64,000 nt of DNA from Carnegiea gigantea (Eukaryota; Streptophyta; Magnoliopsida; Caryophyllales; Cactaceae): the NCBI GenBank assembly GCA_029747015.1, contig JAKOGI010000054.1, positions 357,501-421,500 of the forward strand, given 5' to 3'. Position 1 is the first letter of the stretch. Each line of letters starts with the position of its first letter. The translations under genes and the position numbers were made by a program. Shown here piece after piece: positions 11,218 to 28,400 of the stretch. A model generated the notes under the pieces. The model searched no databases. It was not told the DNA's origin and saw only the letters and a list, made by a program, of their open reading frames with translations.

Positions 11218-14200
11218 TAGTTTTGACTGCGTATTTAGCATATTTCTAAGTCTGTCTGATTGCAAATACGTGTTTGTCTTTTAGAACTTTGGCTTGTTTG
11301 TGTGCAGATTTTACACAATTTTATGCTCTAATTCTGAACTTTTCTTCTTGATTAGGGCCTGTTCTTTTCTTGGGTAAATTAGGGTGGGTAAAAGAATGAA
11401 GTGGGTTGAAGTAAATTGAGGTGGGTTGAAATAGGTTCAAGTGGGTTGAATTTTTTTTTTTTTTTTGGGTAATAAATTGAATTTGGTTAAAATGGTGGAA
11501 GTGGGTTGAAGTAGGTTGAATTGGGTTGAGGTTGGTATTTTAGAATTGACCCACGAAAAGAACAGGCCCTTTGTATGTACTTCACAATTGTTGCCATGCC
11601 TGATTGTGGAATGAGCAATTAGTGTGGATTTCAAACCGTATGGTGTGCTGTTCTTCTATCATGTTGCCACTGTCAGAGTGGCAAGATAGTAACTTTGTGT
11701 AAGATAGGCTTTCGAACTTTTTGAGATCTTTTGTTTATATTATTTAAGATAGAAATGATACATACCAATATACTTCCTTTTCCTTCTAAAAGAAAGGACC
11801 GAAGATTAGGGAAAGTGGATCTGAATATTTACAGCATAAGACAAATGTATATTCAGTATGATTTTTGGTTTAGGAATCAAAACGAAGTTGTCTAGTAGAT
11901 AAGTGCTGACTGAAAAAGTGGCGTACCATTGTTTTGGAACTTTTGATTCTTTATTTGGCCTTTTGAACTTGATTAGAATTACATTAGCTTACTGAGACCC
12001 GCCCCCTTCTCCTCCTCCTGCAGGGTCATGATATTCTGATGGCTACAATGCTTAATGGTGCTGCAATTATGGATGGTGCTCTACTTCTCATTGCTGCCAA
12101 CGAGAGCTGCCCTCAACCCCAGACTTCTGAGCATCTTGCTGCTATTGAAATCATGCGTCTTCAGCATATTATCATCCTGCAAAATAAAGTTGATCTCATT
12201 CAAGAAAATGTAGCCATTAACCAGCATGAAGCTATACAGAAATTTGTCCAGGTAACTTATATTGATGAAGATAAAGGGCAAACCATCACTGTTTTTACAG
12301 GGTAAAATTTAAAATAGGTGCAACTGAGTTTGTGTTTGTTCCAGGGCACCGTTGCTGATGGAGCACCAGTTGTTCCAATTTCTGCTCAATTGAAGTACAA
12401 CATTGATGTTGTCTGTGAATATATAGTCAAAAAGATTCCTATCCCAGAGAGAAATTTCATTTCACCACCAAACATGATTGTGATACGTTCTTTTGACGTT
12501 AACAAACCAGGGTTTGAGGTTGACGAAATACGGGGTGGTGTAGCTGGTGGAAGTATTCTGAAGGTTTGATCCTTTCTTTCTAACAGTAATGATTGATTGG
12601 AGGCTATACTTTACTGATTGTCCTTCATGCTGCTTTTTGTGCATTACTTTTGTGGAGTTCCCTGCTAATTATGTTTAAAGGCCAAAATTGTACCTTGTGT
12701 CTAATAGCTGAGTTGATACGCTTGAAAAATGACATGCGAAGGGATCTATCTCAAGCCTGTTTTCTTTCAGAATTTTCCTCATGTTGGGCTAATGAGATGC
12801 GGATATCTATCAGGTTTGCCACATGCAAATTTATGGGGCCTTTGAAAACCGACAATAATTTTATACGGTTTTGCATTTTGCTCCTTTGTACGGCCATCAT
12901 GTGTGGCCTTAGTTACTTAATTTGCTGCACTCCGCCCCCAATCTGCAATCTGGGATCCTTGTTCGAGATTGCAAGTCACCCGGGATCCGAAATGCGATGG
13001 GTCATGATCCAATTCACCATGGTTATTGATCCCGAGTGAGGAAGGTTAATGATGATTTTTGTAAATGGTAGAACAGTTCACAGTGGACTTCAGTTGAGGG
13101 GCTTTATGCTGTACCTTCAACAATGCAAGCATCATGACCGACTTCAATGGCGGCTGCTGACTTTAGAGTTAGACTGTGACAAGGGATGAAAAGATAGAAT
13201 GGGCTGCTAAGGTTTTAAGCAATGAAAGAGAGATAGCGAAGGAGAATTGTGTGCAATAAAGTTAATTTGGGGATGGAGGTGAGAGAGACAAGTGGGCTAC
13301 TGGGTTAGCAAGAGAGAGGGAATGAGAGTGAAAGGAGAACTATTTGGGCAATGGGGATCGTAGCTGAAAAAGAGAAGGTGATCTAGATATCTTACATAAT
13401 GGCCCTGTTTGGCAATAAGCTGTTAGCTATTTGTTGTTAGCTGTTTGAATTGGCTGTTTGCATTAGCTGTTTGAATTAGGTGTTTCTGGAAAATTTTTGG
13501 GTAAAATTAGCTCTTTTTGAGAATGTTATTTGTTAAAATTTCATTTATGCCCTTCCTATATATTACTTTTTAGTTGAACGTGAATTTTTTATTTATTGAC
13601 CATTTTATTTTCTTTTCAAAATGAATTAAATGTAGGCCATATTTAAAAAATTAATTTAATCCTTGGAACCTTATTTTGTATTCATTATTTATCTTATTTT
13701 GCGTTCAATTTATATGTTATCACTATTATGCCCAAAGCCTTACAACCTTGTTTTGTCATTTATTTGGGGATTTCTTTTGGTTGTCAGTTGGATTTTTTAT
13801 GATTTTTTATTTATTTTAATCTTTTCAAGTATCTTTTTTCTTTGTTTTTTACAAATTAAAATTTATATGAATATCACATGATTTGATCTTCATTAGATTC
13901 TATTCAAATAAAACATATGTCACGATTAAACAAACGGGAAGAGGGAGAGAATGGCCAAATAATCTAAAGCATAAGTACCAAACATTGATATTACATTCAA
14001 CTATTAAAAAAAAAAAAAAAAAACCAACTCTTAGCTAGAAAAGTTAGAAAAGTAAAAAAAAAAAAAAAAAAAGAACTCTTCATCAGTGGCATAACTTGTA
14101 ATTTTAATAAAGTTTTGGACAGTTTTGTCATTTAAACAAGCAGTGTTTACAAAAAGCTACTCAAGTTAGCTTCTTATAAATTGACTTTTTGAGGTAAAAC

Positions 14201-16251
14201 AACTATTACAAAAAGCTGTTTACCAAACACTAATTTGGCTTTTTTGACTAGGTCAAGGCAGCCAAAAAGCTATTTTCTATCAAAAAGCCATTGAAAAAGC
14301 TAACAACCAAACACCCCCAATATAATTAATGAGAAAATTTTTTATTTAATTAATTTATTATGTATTCTTAGGGATTTGGCATCTATTAGTATTCCCCTTT
14401 ATTTTAATGAAAGCAATTGTCAATCCGGAAAAAACTTTTGCGGCGTATTATGATCCAAATTAGCGTTCCGAATGAAGCTATTCCTTTGTTCAGGGATCCT
14501 ACCAAAAGTGCGTACTGCGTCTCGGACTCGTTTTATCGATCCAGCAATCCCTGACCGGTAACAATGTGTGTGGCTCATCTATCTTTTATCTGTGCCCAAT
14601 TGGGGTTGTAAGCGCACTCTAAAACCATAGAGAAGTTAATCGTCGTTCACACGTGTCAGGATAGTGGCAGATTAGTTTTCATAACCAGGAGAGGACACAG
14701 TTGCTTTGCCATGTTTTTAGTGGGGTCTTGCTGATTTGATTTTTAGTAGGTTGTGCTCTTGTGAGTTTGGAACCCTAATGCCCATGATCATGGGGAAGGA
14801 AAGGGAAAAATTGACGTTCTTTTGTTCTCGAACGCCAAAAGTATTGATTAATTCATTTGCAAACCTTTTAGATGGTGTTTCTCAATGGATGATTGTTTCG
14901 TATGCAGGGAGTCCTGAAGGTCAATCAAAACATTGAGGTTCGGCCTGGAATTGTGGTGAAGGATGAGAATGGCCACATAAAATGCACACCAATATACTCC
15001 AGAATTGTTTCATTGTATGCTGAGCAGAATGAGCTGCAATTTGCTGTTCCCGGAGGCCTTATTGGTGTTGGCACAACCATGGATCCGACTCTGACCCGTG
15101 CTGATCGGTTGGTTGGCCAGGTTCTGGGAGAGGTTGGATCTCTTCCAGATGTTTTTGTTGAACTGGAGGTAAGATTCATTGGTCCCAATGTTCACAAATG
15201 TCTCCATCGTTTCATTTATGTTTTTTTTAAAAAAAATAAATCTATGCTGGCTTTTGTTATTATGGCAGTGTTTTCATTGCTCCTTTCTGTGTTTGTTCAT
15301 CTTTTTCCCTATTGCACCTTGTGGTCTGAAGGGTGAAATAATTGTTTGTACTTCACAGAGTTTGTGTAAGAAATTAGTAATGATATTCCATTTGGGGTTC
15401 GCTCTTGCTCCATTTGTAGTATAGTTGGCTCATAATGTTTGGTTCAACTTCCATCTCCAGACAGTGATGGTTCCCTCCACCTGATTGATACCTATTGCTG
15501 CAGCTGAAGGGAATTATTTTTCCCCGTTTTGGGGGCGGAGGGGGTGGCCATATTATTGCCCTTGTCCAAAGTCCTAATACATTTCACGTTACATAGAAGG
15601 GGGAACTGACTAGATTTTGTTGGTAAAATTGCACTTGAAAGGATTTGACAAAATTTTACTCTATCAACTGCCTGATCTAACCATTACACTTGGCTTCGGA
15701 CCAACTGCATAGGGGTGCAATGATGAATTGATGATTTTGATTATCAGGCGTAAAATCATTTTTAATCATGCTTATATCCCTTCTTCACATTAGCGGTTGA
15801 GGATGGGAGTTGGTTTATTCTTCATTAGGGACTGCCGACTTAATGCTATCCTAGCATGGAACTTTGCAATCTTACTGTGATTAGATCTTAACCATTATGC
15901 ATGACACCTTTTTGGTTTTCTTAATTATGCTGCTTGTCAATGCTGCAGGTGAACTTTTTTCTGCTACGTCGACTGCTTGGAGTGAGGACAAAGGGTACTG
16001 AGAAGCAGGGCAAAGTTACCAAGCTTACCAAAGGAGAAATCCTTATGTTGAACATTGGGTCAATGTCAACAGGTGCTAGAGTCATTGCTGTGAGGAACGA
16101 TTTAGCCAAATTGCAGCTTACCTCTCCGGTCTGCACCAGCAAAGGAGAGAAGATTGCCCTGAGCCGCAGAGTTGAGAAGCATTGGCGTCTCATCGGATGG
16201 GGCCAGATTCAAGCTGGTATCACTCTGGACATCCCACCGTGCCCCCTCTGA
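6801..16251 (+). CDS. EIF2G: Translation initiation factor eIF2 subunit gamma (8 coding exons, 464 aa)
   Basis: The GTP-binding core of eIF2, which carries initiator Met-tRNA to the 40S ribosome in the cytosol. Coding exons: 6801-6906, 7013-7074, 8809-8921, 9206-9308, 12024-12251, 12345-12563, 14908-15168, 15949-16251; all phases join. GTPase motifs are intact: G1 GHVAHGKST (39-47), G3 DCPGH (126-130), G4 NKVD (182-185), G5 SAQ (217-219). A zinc-ribbon with Cys82, Cys87, Cys92 and Cys106 lies between G1 and G3, as is typical of eIF2-gamma and absent from EF-Tu/EF1A. The C-terminal half carries the two beta-barrel domains and ends [17 protein letters not shown]. Length matches the family. The start ATG follows the leader-intron acceptor. 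Intron 1 has a tandemly duplicated donor site. Introns 4 (2.7 kb) and 6 (2.3 kb) carry MITEs and microsatellites. Confidence 0.96.
8482..8627. repeat. Tandem ~75-bp repeat, two copies, in eIF2-gamma intron 2
   Basis: The segment CTTTATATCCTAGAACT...CATAACTTCGAAGAGTTCCTTC..GTAACATAAGATAT occurs twice with few differences, starting at about 8485 and about 8560. A partial third copy (CTTTATATCAGAG...AACATAAGA) follows at about 8643-8696. Confidence 0.75.
9800..9905 (-). mobile_element. Possible tRNA-derived SINE fragment with C-rich tail
   Basis: Read on the minus strand, a box-B-like GTTCAAATTCC is followed about 30 nt later by a run of about 14 C and then an A-rich stretch. A complete box A was not identified. 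It lies in eIF2-gamma intron 4. Confidence 0.3.
10084..10111. repeat. (TTTA)n microsatellite
   Basis: About seven TTTA units in eIF2-gamma intron 4. Confidence 0.9.
11174..11215. repeat. (TA)n microsatellite
   Basis: About 20 TA units in eIF2-gamma intron 4. Confidence 0.95.
11354..11570. mobile_element. MITE with AGGGCCTGTTCTTTTC terminal inverted repeats
   Basis: The left end AGGGCCTGTTCTTTTCTTGG is mirrored by the right end CCACGAAAAGAACAGGCCCT, giving inverted repeats of more than 20 bp with few mismatches. The interior has repeated GTGGGTTGAA(A/G)T units. Flanks TTA and TTT would fit a 3-bp target duplication only imperfectly, so the superfamily is uncertain. A diverged relative lies at 32770-33131. 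Confidence 0.75.
13402..14325. mobile_element. hAT-like MITE in eIF2-gamma intron 6
   Basis: Starts GGCCCTGTTTGGCAATAAGC with repeated TTAGCTGTTTG motifs and ends AACAACCAAACACCCCC, the inverse type of terminus. Flanking octamers TACATAAT and AATATAAT match at 6 of 8 positions, a possible decayed hAT target duplication. It is related to the 98-896 element. Two A-runs of about 18 occur at about 14006-14073. Confidence 0.6.
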
Positions 16252-18047
16252 GTGAAGAGTGTAGACAGAGAATCGAAAGACAGATAAAACAAGGAAGAAG
16301 AAAACTAGGGATTGGGAGAAATGTGGGTAGGGAGAGAACTATTGGGAACAATTTTTCTTAGATGGAGGAGAAAACCAATTTTGTTGGTGGTTTTTGGTTT
16401 ATATGGTTCTTGTTTGGAGATTTATTTGCAGCTATACTACTATTGTTTTGGTTCATGTGTTACTGGTTTGACTCCTTGAGTGGTTTCTGCAATGCGGAGG
16501 CAATTTATAAGTGCACAATGATTATCCTCGTCTTTTGGGGCTCAATGTTTACCTTTATTGTCGCCACTCTTGGAAGCAGGCTGGTGTAGGTCAAGTGAGC
16601 GTAAGTAGCAAAATAGACTTTTGAGTCTTACAAGCGAATCCGGAGTCTACCATATCAAGTTAGGGTTTGACAAATGTCGTGCCTGTTCGTCAGGACTAAT
16701 TTGGAGTTTAACGTGCCCATGTTTGTACACATATATGTACAATTGTTGATTGGTCCTTAGCGCTCGGCTCTTACCGCAAATCGTAATAAGTTATTGGACT
16801 AATTTGGAGTTACTCTAATATATTTAAAAGGTGATCCTTCAAAATTTTCGTCTTTCAATAACATTTCAGTAGTCTCACCTAACTTATATTTGACTATTGC
16901 ATTGAGTCCCTTGTTTTCATGTTACTTTTCATAATAAGTTTAATTCAACTCAATTCATGAAAATAAGTTTTAGTAGAAATAAGTTCATTTTGGTTTAACA
17001 AAAATAAGTTCAACTCAACTTAATTTAGCAAAATAAGTTCTATATTAAGCACAAGTAAGTCTAGTTCAACAAAAGTGCGTTTAATTCAGCAAAAGTGCGT
17101 TTAATTCAGAATAAAAAAAATCAATTCAAAACTCTAACCTCTTCCTCTCCTCTCCTTAGAAAATCCCAGTTTCTTCTTCTCTTCAGGGTCCGCCATTGGG
17201 GTTTTTTTTGGGGGGGGGGGGGGGGGGGCCAATGTTAAGCCCCAACCCCAATGTTTCCTTTATTCATGCTTTTTCAATTATTATTCTCTCTCCATTTATA
17301 AGAGTCTGTCAATATTATCTTATATGGGGTAGTGTTGCCTCTCCCACTTGGAGTGAATCTATCAAATATTTTTTATCTCATTTCATTTGTATGGAATCGT
17401 GTTGTTGATTGATTGCAAGATCAGTCTACAACATGCATTAATTCTTTGAATTCGGACTACCATAATAAATGAATATTTTTGACGAGAAAACCATAGAAGA
17501 TTTATGGATTTTCATGTTAGAGATTGTACTATAAAGTAGCGATTGATAAAAATATGAGTGTTTAGAAAGAGTTTCAATTAGTTTTTTCAATGAAAAAACT
17601 TATTTTGTCATTTTAGTTAAAAATTTGTTTCAACATAATACTTATTGTAAATATCATATAACTTCAATTAATAAATTTATCATTTACTTTTCAAAACAAA
17701 AATCAAATCAAATTTAATTCAATTCAATTCAAATAAATGCGGGAAAATTAAATTGCAAAAAACATGGCATCATGTGGCTCCATGGGTCAAATACTATCCC
17801 GACCCCGACCGAATACGGTCATGGTACATATGAACAGAAATGGGCAAGGGTCCAAAAAAACCTCTATTACAACAGTTTTCTACTTGTATGTTCTATTTTC
17901 GTCAAATGTCTCTCTCTTTCCTTACCCCTTCCAGTCTAGCACTCTGGCTCTCTCTCCTCCTCACCTTACAGTAGCATACTGAAACCAAGCGCGAGGACTG
18001 TCAACTCCCAAGCACACCACCAAGATTGAATTTTTTTTGGCTTCACA
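16252..18047. other. eIF2-gamma 3' flank and intergenic DNA
   Basis: Holds the 3' UTR of eIF2-gamma, then AT-rich DNA with many AAGTTCAACTCAA/AATTCAGC-like words at 16930-17120. A T8 tract followed by about 19 G sits at 17200-17228. The promoter and leader of the UMP kinase gene must lie near 17900-18047. No other gene was seen. Confidence 0.5.
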
Positions 18048-22125
<4,078 letters not shown>

Positions 22126-23252
22126 CTAATTTCAGGTTCACGCACTTAACCCTTGATGGACAAAACTTCAGCTTAAAGATGACGCAGTGATGTTGGCAAC
22201 AACAAAGTGCCCCTAGTATTAAATTTCTGATTAGAGACATGGGCCTTCCACACATGTGGAGTTTTACAGTCCTAGAGGAAGCTTCTTATGAAGCCTGCGA
22301 CATATTTATGACTTAGACATTGGCCAATATGGTCTTAAATTTCTGACATACTGGGGGCTTGGTAAGAGTGGACCTCATGCCCTCATTGCAGTCTGCTGTA
22401 AGAATGTGTACTATGAAAAGTAATTTATTAGTATTTGTTTAAAAATTTCATCCAATCCAACGCTTTGACGTCCAAACTTATAAGTATTTGTTTTAAAATA
22501 CTCTGTTAGCACCTCTTAAGATGTGCGACGTCCAAACTTGTATTGTATGAATCAAAGCTTTAGATCAACAGTACATTTTGTATAATTAATGGCCATCAGT
22601 TTTGACAAATAGTCCTGCGTGCTTGTGTTTCTGCGTATGCAGTTTTGGTGCTTCTAATTGAACTTAAAGGGCAATCCAACACTAAATGGGCTAGCAAAAT
22701 TTTCCTATATGGAGTATACTGTGTAGTGAACACATTTGAAGCGTTATTTTCTTTTATTGTTGGATGCAATAAATATTTTGGGATGAATATTCTCTTCGAG
22801 GTTTATTTCTAACAAAACCCATCCATTCATTATAATATAAAATTAGTCAAAAAATTAATTAAAATTCCAAATATTCAAAATTGGTTAATAAATATAATTT
22901 TAACCCAAAAACAAACGAACAGAAGGTGCAAATTTAATAGAAATCAATTGAAAGAGACACATTTTTTTTTTTTTTAATAGGTGCATCTTTTCATTGTATT
23001 TTATCCAAAGAATTTATCAAAAATAAGTTGTTATTTGTAGCTATATATGGTTGTAAAACAGGTTTCAATCCTTTTGATAAACCTCTTTTTTTTTTGGGGG
23101 GGGTGGGTATTGGACAATCATAGCATTTGTTGTGAAAGAGGTCCTCAGTCCTCCTCCGTTCGGTGCTCCCGAGTTTCGTGCATACTCACCTTGTCCTTGT
23201 ACCTGGCTTTGGCTCCCCCGCCCATCCCTTTCTCTCTCTGTGTATGTGCTGA
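22126..23252. other. Intergenic DNA between UMP kinase and the F-box gene
   Basis: UMP kinase 3' flank, then AT-rich sequence. A T13 run (about 22963) and a T9G8 tract (23089-23105) are present. No gene was recognised. Confidence 0.4.
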
Positions 23253-23390
23253 ATTTTTTTTTTTTTTTTTTTGGTCCGTAGAAGTCACACAGGGCAATAC
23301 AATACAATTACAATATAATGGGGTAGGGGGGAATTAAACTTGGGACCTAATGTACCCAATACCTCAGTATTTACCACTAGGCTAAATCTT
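23253..23390 (-). mobile_element. tRNA-derived SINE
   Basis: Read on the minus strand, TTAGCCTAGTGGTAA (23371-23385) resembles the tRNA box A. GTCCCAAGTTTAATTCC (about 23329-23346) resembles box B at normal spacing. A ~55-bp body follows, then an A-tail of about 18 (the T-run at 23253-23272). These are the hallmarks of a SINE. Target duplications were not found. Confidence 0.6.
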
Positions 23391-23966
23391 TACCACTAAA
23401 ATTCCCTTCTGCTCAAATCTCCGTAAGTTCTAATGGAGCACTCGGTAGGTAATCTATATGACATAGTATGTATTTTCTCTTATCATGTATATATATTTTT
23501 CCAACATATATTTGTCATATAAGCAACTTTTAATAAGTCAGCAATTATATGTATTTTTCTCTCGATATGACATCTTTGTTAAATTATTTTTGTCGATATT
23601 TGAAAATCCTATTAATAAGTAATCTCTAGTAATCCTATTGGATTCCGAATATGTCCTAACCTGATCTGGTATTATGAAAAACATCCAAAACCCTATAAAC
23701 CTTCCCCCCCCAAAAAAAAAACAATCCTTATAAAAAAAGGCTGCTATCCTAGTCAGATGCCAACAAGTTTACGTAATTAGAATCTAACTGAGTCTCCAAA
23801 AAAGCGAGAATTTCATAACGAAACCAAGATTAGGAAACTTGAGGTTTATTTTGGCGGTTATCCTATCGGTTGACTTGATTAACAATCAAACCCTGTCCTT
23901 AAATACTACCACCTCCTCCTAAAATTAGAAGTTTATTACACCAAAACCAAATTACACCATCAATAA

Positions 23967-24035
23967 TCTCTCTCTCTCTCTTCTTCTTCTTCTTCTTCTT
24001 CTTCTTCTTCTTCTTCTTCCTCCTCTTCTTCTTCC
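23967..24035 (+). repeat. (TC)n(TTC)n microsatellite forming the F-box gene leader
   Basis: About 7 TC then about 15 TTC/TCC units run right up to the start codon at 24036 and probably form most of the 5' UTR. Confidence 0.85.
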
Positions 24036-24998
24036 ATGGCGGGAACTCAACGAACTTCTTCCCGCATGATCGATCACCTCCCGTCCGATATCATTGCAGA
24101 AGTCGTTGCTCGTGTTGCTTCTTCCTCCTTCACTGATCTTATTCATTGCAAGCTCAGGTAAATAATTGATCAATCTGTTCATCATTAATTCCTTAATTTC
24201 TTGGTGGGATTTTTTTTTTCTTTTATTTTGGTTATGTTATATGCATGGGATGATATATGTTACATTGCATGACTGATATATATGATTTGTGGATAATTAA
24301 TCTCAGTTGCAAGGCGTTACTCGACGTAGCGAAGGAGAAAGAGGTGTTTCAACGGGTGCGTTTAGATGGATTGCCTTTCTTTATATGGCCTCCAACCCAA
24401 TATGCTGATGAATTTTTCAAGAGATGCCAAGAGAGCCAAAACCCTGAAGCTCTTTTTCAACTCGGAATGGTATGTAAATATATATATGCGATACATCTAT
24501 ATCATCAGTTAGTTATTTTGTACCTAGAAATTTTAATATTTTTCATGTGAATTCACATACATGCAGTGGCAATATTTTAGCTGTGTGATGATGGAAGAAG
24601 GGATAATGAACCTAGAAAAGGCGGCAGCACAAGGGCATATGACCGCGGCCTATGTGCTGGGTCTCCTCTTTCTATGCACCGGAGACATGGAGGGCGAAAA
24701 AAGGGGAGTCGTTCTTTTAGTGAGCATCATGGACAGATTCAAGGGAAGAGGGATCGTCGCGTGTAGGAAGAAGTTGAAGGAAGTTGTGAGGACGATGTGG
24801 ATGAACAACAGTCACATCTTACAGACGAGCAAACCGTACTTTTCGTGTGCAATGGAAGAGCAACACGGTGGTGCGCGCCATGGGTGGAGTGAGTCGTATG
24901 ATTATGATGAAGAATGGGAGGACGGAGTCGTTTGTCCAACTTGCAGATGTCGACGGGAACTTGATTTCTTCTTCAAGTTGTTGCCTAGAGTCATGTAG
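24036..24998 (+). CDS. F-box protein, At2g35280-like (3 exons, 238 aa)
   Basis: Probable substrate-recognition subunit of an SCF ubiquitin ligase. Exons 24036-24157, 24307-24469, 24567-24998 join in phase. An N-terminal F-box core (MIDHLPSDIIAEVVARVA..., residues 11-~55) is split by intron 1 just before SCKALLDVAKEKEVFQ. A Sel1-like helical repeat follows (EEGIMNLEKAAAQGHMTAAYVLG, about 104-126). The C terminus has an acidic patch (YDYDEEWEDG) and a Cys-rich CPTCRCRREL just before the end. This arrangement matches a small plant family of F-box proteins annotated with At2g35280; the substrate is unknown. The ATG follows the TTC-rich leader directly. The gene converges on the HIBCH-like gene, with 482 bp between the stop codons. 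Confidence 0.85.
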
Positions 24999-25480
24999 GT
25001 TCAACACTAGATGAGCATTCTGTTTTGTGATTAGTGATTTGATTTTATGTTAAAAAGTGTACGTAGAATTTTGTTTTGTAAGTCAAGAAATAGGGTAAAA
25101 AGCATTTCAAGAAAGTTGTAGGTCGGACGAGAATCTTGAAAAAAATCTCTTCTTTCTATTACAATATCGTAGCTTTTAAAATCCAAACACAGTAACAACT
25201 TCAGTGCAAAAATTCACAGCTCCTGCATATGTTATCACATTAAAATAATTGGCTGACATTTTGAAGTGCCTCAGGCTATGCAAAAACTGGATCCCCAAAG
25301 ATGTCAAACAAACGGAATAAGGGGATATCAGGGCGTAGGAAACTACATAATTCCATAAAAGGAGATGGAGGAAGATGATATAGAGAGTAGGGGTGAGTAC
25401 TTGGACAGTTCTACTGTATAAGTAAAAATATATTAATCCTACAAAAAAAGAGCTCAGAAATAGGGAGCTAGAGGCAGGCA
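24999..25480. other. Short convergent intergenic region
   Basis: Holds the 3' UTRs of the F-box gene (+) and the HIBCH-like gene (-). Nothing else was recognised. Confidence 0.4.
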
Positions 25481-28400
25481 TCACATATGTGGCTCTCGCA
25501 ATGCAGTTGGCAGCTCAAGCTCAGGCTCGTGTGCACCGAGTGGTAAGAAAAAGCAGTCCACCATGTCCTTGGTAACGTCTTCCAAATGTGGAGGATCCCA
25601 CTGCACCATCAGATTTTATCCAAAAAAATGTCAATACTTTTAAGGATCCAAACGACTACAAAGACTGATCTACAGGGGTGTATCACCCCAGTGTATATTA
25701 CCTTCGGAGCAAAGTCCTTGTCAACCAACCGTGCCCTTACACCCTGTTTGTCAACGCACCAGTGAAAAATTATAAGAATTTGCTCATCTTTTTTTGTTCG
25801 TTTTCTTTTCTGCGTAAGGTTCGTAAGTACGCCCCACTGAGACTCCTGCCGGGGGGGGGCGTTAGAGGCAATGTAACAGGAAGTACCTCACTGAAGTCAT
25901 TTGAAACTCTTTTGGAGACGCAGTTGAAAGATATCCTGTATTCCTGAGCTAGACATTTGTCAAAAGGCTGAAATCTACCATCACGGATCTGAAAATTGCC
26001 ACAACTCACTAAGTACATCAAGCCAACATATTAGGAGCAAAGACGGTACAAAGGAATCCAGGATAGAGGTGTAAGGGAAGACTTACAGATCGTAGTGTGA
26101 CTTTCAAGCTCAACGGAGAGGCTTCTTTTAGTTTCTTCAGAGTAGCTGTGCACCACTCATCAGAAGAATCAGCTGCTTCCTTTTCCTGCAGAAATCCACA
26201 TCACCAAATAAATAACGGAAAATTCTATTACCATACTCACCTACCCAGCAAACGCATAAAAAAGGGAAGGTTGGATTAATATGGGATGCTGTAAAACTTG
26301 GAACCCTGCTGCTGTCTGTAAGCAAATTTGGGAAATCTCTTCTAAGGCTGATACATTATGGGTGAAGTGGGAATGCAAGGAGTTTCAGAGCTATACACCC
26401 AATACTGGGTGCAGCTGGTATTGACCCAGAATCAACAAGGTCAATAGCAATTTCAGGGATGGTTATGTTACTGGCCTTTGACTCTTTGGAATGACAGCAA
26501 GGATGGGCAGTGTTCTGTATATTTTGGCTATAATTGGCTGAAAAGAAGTCAGCAAAAGTTTCAGACATTGGAGACTGATTTGCTCCCCTGTCTTAGTTCC
26601 AAAACATGAGTATGTATGGTTGATTGCTTATATGAAGTTGCTCACCAGGGATAAGCTTCATCAGCTGAGGGTGCAGGTTTCTGATATGAGTTGCAGTCTG
26701 CTTGGGAATGGTGTTGACAATGTTCAACACCTTTTCTTTTAACTGTGTCTTTAGTCAGCAGATTGTTATAGACATTTGCAACTGCGCTGGAATAAGGAAA
26801 CAAGGCGATCATTTGCTGAGGGGATGAGTTGCTGAGATCTGGGCTGAGATATAAGGGCTCTAAAATTTTAAAAAAGGTATCTCTTTTCTCTGCTTGTATC
26901 TCCAATATTTGGCTTGAGCAGTGAGCTAGAGTTTTTTAGGGGACAAGTTCAGCAGGTGCAGCAGATTTCACAGAGAATTAAATGGGAGATTAGTGGTAGA
27001 ATTGAGTTGGTGCTCAAGAAGAAAATGAGTGCTGTGGATAGACTTTGGGTTGAGAGTCTAAAAATCTATTTTTGCTTTTTTTCTGGGGGCCATTTTTGGA
27101 AGTAGCAACCCTTTGTAGAACGTGGGTCACTTCCAGTATTGGTTCTGATGTATAATGCTTGGCGCGATCATGTTTGGTTGGAATGAACAAATATGATTTT
27201 AAGCTAAAACAGCTTGTACTTACCAACGCATCAAAAATTTCCTCAACTGTATCATGGCTAAAACACCGGTCTATTGTTTCAATCCTGCAACATCAGAGTC
27301 ATAAGCAAATGAAAAGAAAACTCGACACAATTAAGATTAAATAGAAACAACTACTCCTCCTCCTCCCAATGTGGGTCCCGCTTTTGTGGCCTTTAGGGAG
27401 ATCCAGATGTATTCGGTCTTATCCCTGCAAGCACATGTGCAAGCAGAGAGACTACTTTCAAGAGATCCACCAACAAGAAATTTTAGAAAACCTATTCTTG
27501 AGATGAAAACTTTTGGAAAACGATGAGATGGAAACTTTAGCAACACACTGGAAAATAGGAACATCATATAACGATATGGAGCATCAATCAATAAGAAAAC
27601 AATAAACAATATGGAAAACTAGGGGCGCAAACCAGAATGAATATAACAACAGCAAGAACAACAATAACAACAACAACAATAATAATAATCATAATCATAG
27701 CAGCAGCAGCAGCAGCAGCAGCAGTTATAAAATTGGACAGCCAGAAGGACGACAACAATACATAAAGTACAAGACAACCACAAAATTAAATAGAAACATG
27801 TTTGCAAAATGGCTTAGTCTTGCTTGGCATCTATTTTACAGTCTAGAAGTATCTTGATCATCACAAATATGCCACAACATAAATTGACTTCAATCAAATT
27901 ACTAAGATTACATTATTGCATTTATAAGAATGAGTCAGATGGAGGCGAATGCATTAAATATCCTAGAGATACCTCAGGATCAACAAAGAGAAGAGCATCT
28001 CATCCCATCAGTGTATACCGAATAGATCAAGAATATAAATAGTATATCTACATAATTCAAGTTGCAAGTCTATGGCACACCTGTGTGCAAGACTGCAGGA
28101 TACTAGTGAAAAAGATACACCAAAGGAAGCTGCTCAGGAGAGTCCCTAACTCATATATACCAGTCAATGTCATACAATGAACGCCCCCCCTTCTTCCGGG
28201 GAAAAAGACAAAGGCTGTCGGTGACAGGCTACCACAGTGCACATTACCATAGACAAATTCATGAAATGAAAAAATCAATAAAAACACCTTTTTCTCCCCC
28301 TTTTGAGATGCGGAAAAACACACGTAAACAGCTAGGATCAAGTTCCCCTCGTCATTGAGGCTTAAACAAACACAGAACTACTTGAAAATGTACGCATCAA

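Noticed and set aside
12593..13039. 148-codon frame in eIF2-gamma intron 6
   Set aside because: Lies wholly within an intron, with no recognisable domain.
23952..24185. Arg-rich minus-strand frame over the TTC repeat
   Set aside because: Reverse translation of the F-box leader microsatellite.
26642..26905. Possible extra HIBCH-like exon at 26.64-26.74 kb
   Set aside because: The conserved protein passes directly from EIFDAL (27224) to EKEAAD (26185) in phase; this stretch is a LINE relic on the other strand.
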